Under the pieces are notes generated by a model, which was not told where the DNA came from, made no database searches, and worked only from the letters and a program-made list of their open reading frames with translations. Below are positions 5,407 to 6,618 of a stretch of 6,618 nucleotides of DNA, one piece after another (within the stretch, counting starts at the first letter, position 1; each line of letters opens with the position of its first letter). The position numbers and the translations under genes are program-made. Origin of the DNA: Endomicrobiia bacterium (GTDB taxonomy: Bacteria; Elusimicrobiota; Endomicrobiia; Endomicrobiales; Endomicrobiaceae); the NCBI GenBank assembly GCA_009782015.1, contig WQUP01000051.1:1-6618 (forward strand), read 5' to 3'.

Positions 5407-5408
5407 AA

Positions 5409-6518
5409 ATGAGAAAAGAGTTCATCTACCAACATTCCGGATGGCCTGATTTCACATGGGACAAAGAAAAAATCCTTGTTTTGCTGTCTGAAGTTAAGCA
5501 AAAGAAGGGTTTATTTTTGGGAAAAATGACAAGTCTGGGGCTCTTACTTCAGGAAAAAGCAAACCTTTCAACCATTACGGAAAACATTGTAAAATCATCG
5601 GAAATAGAAGGCCAGATTTTAAACGTCGAAGCGGTTCGCTCATCTGTCGCCAAAAGATTAGGCGTCGAATTGGAAAGATCCGTTGCTGCGGGACGGGACG
5701 TTGACGCCATAGTTTCAATGATGATGGACGCTATACATAATTGCAATTTGCCTATGACAAAAGAGCGGCTGTTCGGCTGGCATAACGCTTTGTTTTCGTC
5801 GGGTTACAGCGGAATTTTCAAAATAAAAGTCGCGGCTTTCAGAGAAGGCGAAATGCAGATTGTTTCCGGAGTCATAGGCAAAGAAAAAGTGCATTTTACC
5901 GCTCCGCCTCCGCAAACCCTGAACGGCGAAATGGATAAATTTCTAGAGTGGCTTAACAATGACAACAGCTGCGATTTAATTATAAAAGCCGCGACAGCTC
6001 ATTTATGGTTTGTGACGCTTCATCCGTTTGACGACGGCAACGGGCGCATTGCAAGAGCCATAACCGACATGCTGCTTGTAAAAGCCGACAATAGCGAAAA
6101 AAGGTTTTACAGCATGTCCGCTCAAATACAAAAAATGAAAAGCGGCTATTATAAAATTTTAGAGCAGACGCAAAAAGGCGGTTTAGACATATCCGGGTGG
6201 CTTGAATGGTTTTTGAATTGTCTGTCGGACAGTATAGATTTTTCTGAGAAACTCCTCTCTTCCGTATTAAAAAAACATTATTTCCGGCAAAAAGCGGCCG
6301 ATCTGCATCTAAATCCCAGACAGATAAAAATTGTAAATATGCTTTTTGACGGTTTCAAAGGCAGCCTGACAGCTTCAAAAATGGCAAAGATAACGAAAAC
6401 ATCGCACGATACGGCAACAAGAGATATAGCCGAACTGATGGCTTGCGGTATTCTTGCAAAGAAAGGCGACGGAAGAAGCACGCAGTATGTTATAAAAGAC
6501 GATGAAAAAATTACATAG
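5409..6518 (+). CDS. Fic-domain protein (AMPylator type) with C-terminal winged helix
   Basis: Fic proteins usually transfer AMP from ATP to hydroxyl side chains of target proteins. This 369-residue protein starts IYQHSGWPDFTWD (6-18), as in the DUF4172 N-terminal domain often joined to Fic. The core motif HPFDDGNGRIAR (205-216) is complete, with catalytic H205, the acidic/glycine anion loop and the distal R216. HFTAPPPQ (162-169) is the target-binding flap. SSEIEG (63-68) fits the inhibitory-helix motif [S/T]xxxE[G/N], so activity is probably autoinhibited in cis (class II). Residues about 299-362 form a winged helix (SKMAKITKTSHDTATRDIAE 323-342 at its centre), suggesting DNA binding. ATG 5409 is preferred over the in-frame TTG at 5379: the extra residues would be encoded by operator DNA, and the family N-terminus begins here. 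No antitoxin gene is adjacent. The protein target is unknown. Confidence 0.9.
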   Translation: MRKEFIYQHSGWPDFTWDKEKILVLLSEVKQKKGLFLGKMTSLGLLLQEKANLSTITENIVKSSEIEGQILNVEAVRSSVAKRLGVELERSVAAGRDVDAIVSMMMDAIHNCNLPMTKERLFGWHNALFSSGYSGIFKIKVAAFREGEMQIVSGVIGKEKVHFTAPPPQTLNGEMDKFLEWLNNDNSCDLIIKAATAHLWFVTLHPFDDGNGRIARAITDMLLVKADNSEKRFYSMSAQIQKMKSGYYKILEQTQKGGLDISGWLEWFLNCLSDSIDFSEKLLSSVLKKHYFRQKAADLHLNPRQIKIVNMLFDGFKGSLTASKMAKITKTSHDTATRDIAELMACGILAKKGDGRSTQYVIKDDEKIT

Positions 6519-6528
6519 TTTTATCTTG

Positions 6529-6599
6529 TTGTCATTGCGGCCTCCGAGCCGCAATCTCGTAGTAAATGATAGATTGCGGCTCGGAGGCCGCAATGACAA
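6529..6599. repeat. Perfect 29-bp inverted repeat with self-palindromic arms
   Basis: 6529-6557 and 6571-6599 are exact reverse complements around a 13-bp loop (6558-6570). Each arm is also a palindrome: ATTGCGGC, loop CTCCGA, GCCGCAAT in the left arm. The outer bases are TTGTCAT, like the GTCAT edge of the repeats inside the MITE at 3659-3800. It starts 11 bp after the fic stop. It could act as a two-way transcription barrier, but no T-run follows on the + strand, so it is better called a dispersed repeat than a standard terminator. Confidence 0.75.
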
Positions 6600-6618
6600 A
6601 TAGGCATGTATGGTAAAA

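Noticed and set aside
5379..5408. TTG start for the Fic gene
   Set aside because: The extra ten residues would be encoded by the operator palindrome, and the known N-terminal domain begins just after ATG 5409.
5261..5408. Small antitoxin gene before fic
   Set aside because: No open frame of useful length with a start and ribosome-binding site exists in this 148-bp gap; the inhibitory motif SSEIEG is inside the Fic protein itself.

Overview
This is a moderately A+T-rich bacterial chromosomal stretch. It holds the tail of one unidentified gene and five complete genes, all on the + strand. These are a DUF4143-type AAA+ ATPase (586-1845), an RlmI-like 23S rRNA methyltransferase (1963-3153), a short-form QueF nitrile reductase for queuosine (3270-3641), the peptidoglycan ligase MurC (3908-5260) and a Fic-domain protein with a C-terminal winged helix (5409-6518). 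MurC shows that the cell makes peptidoglycan. The protein style and repeat-rich spacers would suit a host-associated lineage such as Elusimicrobiota, but that is a guess from general appearance; no rRNA or other taxonomic marker is present.

Layout. 1-142 is the end of an unknown gene. 143-491 carries no gene but a mosaic of small palindromic repeats. 492-585 is the control region of the ATPase: a consensus promoter, a perfect 14-bp inverted repeat and a Shine-Dalgarno sequence. The housekeeping genes rlmI, queF and murC follow. The queF gene is bracketed by two repeat elements built on one plan, with inverted arms of tandem 8-mers on the left and tandem 7-mers on the right. The right-hand element has been split by a 142-bp MITE-like element that left a target duplication. 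5261-5408 is the control region of the Fic gene, with two copies of a 26-bp palindromic site, one of them over the -10 box and next to the start codon. The window closes with a perfect 29-bp inverted repeat.

How the parts relate. The three housekeeping genes (rRNA methylation, tRNA queuosine, cell wall) do not form one pathway and seem to be neighbours by chance. The ATPase and the Fic protein look like accessory genes. Each has a palindromic element at its 5' end and encodes a recognisable or possible helix-turn-helix, so each may repress itself; this is inference. The main interest lies in the non-coding DNA. Several hairpin families with unrelated stem sequences share the same outer bases (GTGTC or GTCAT), two spacers share a MITE terminal sequence, and one insertion event can be reconstructed base by base.
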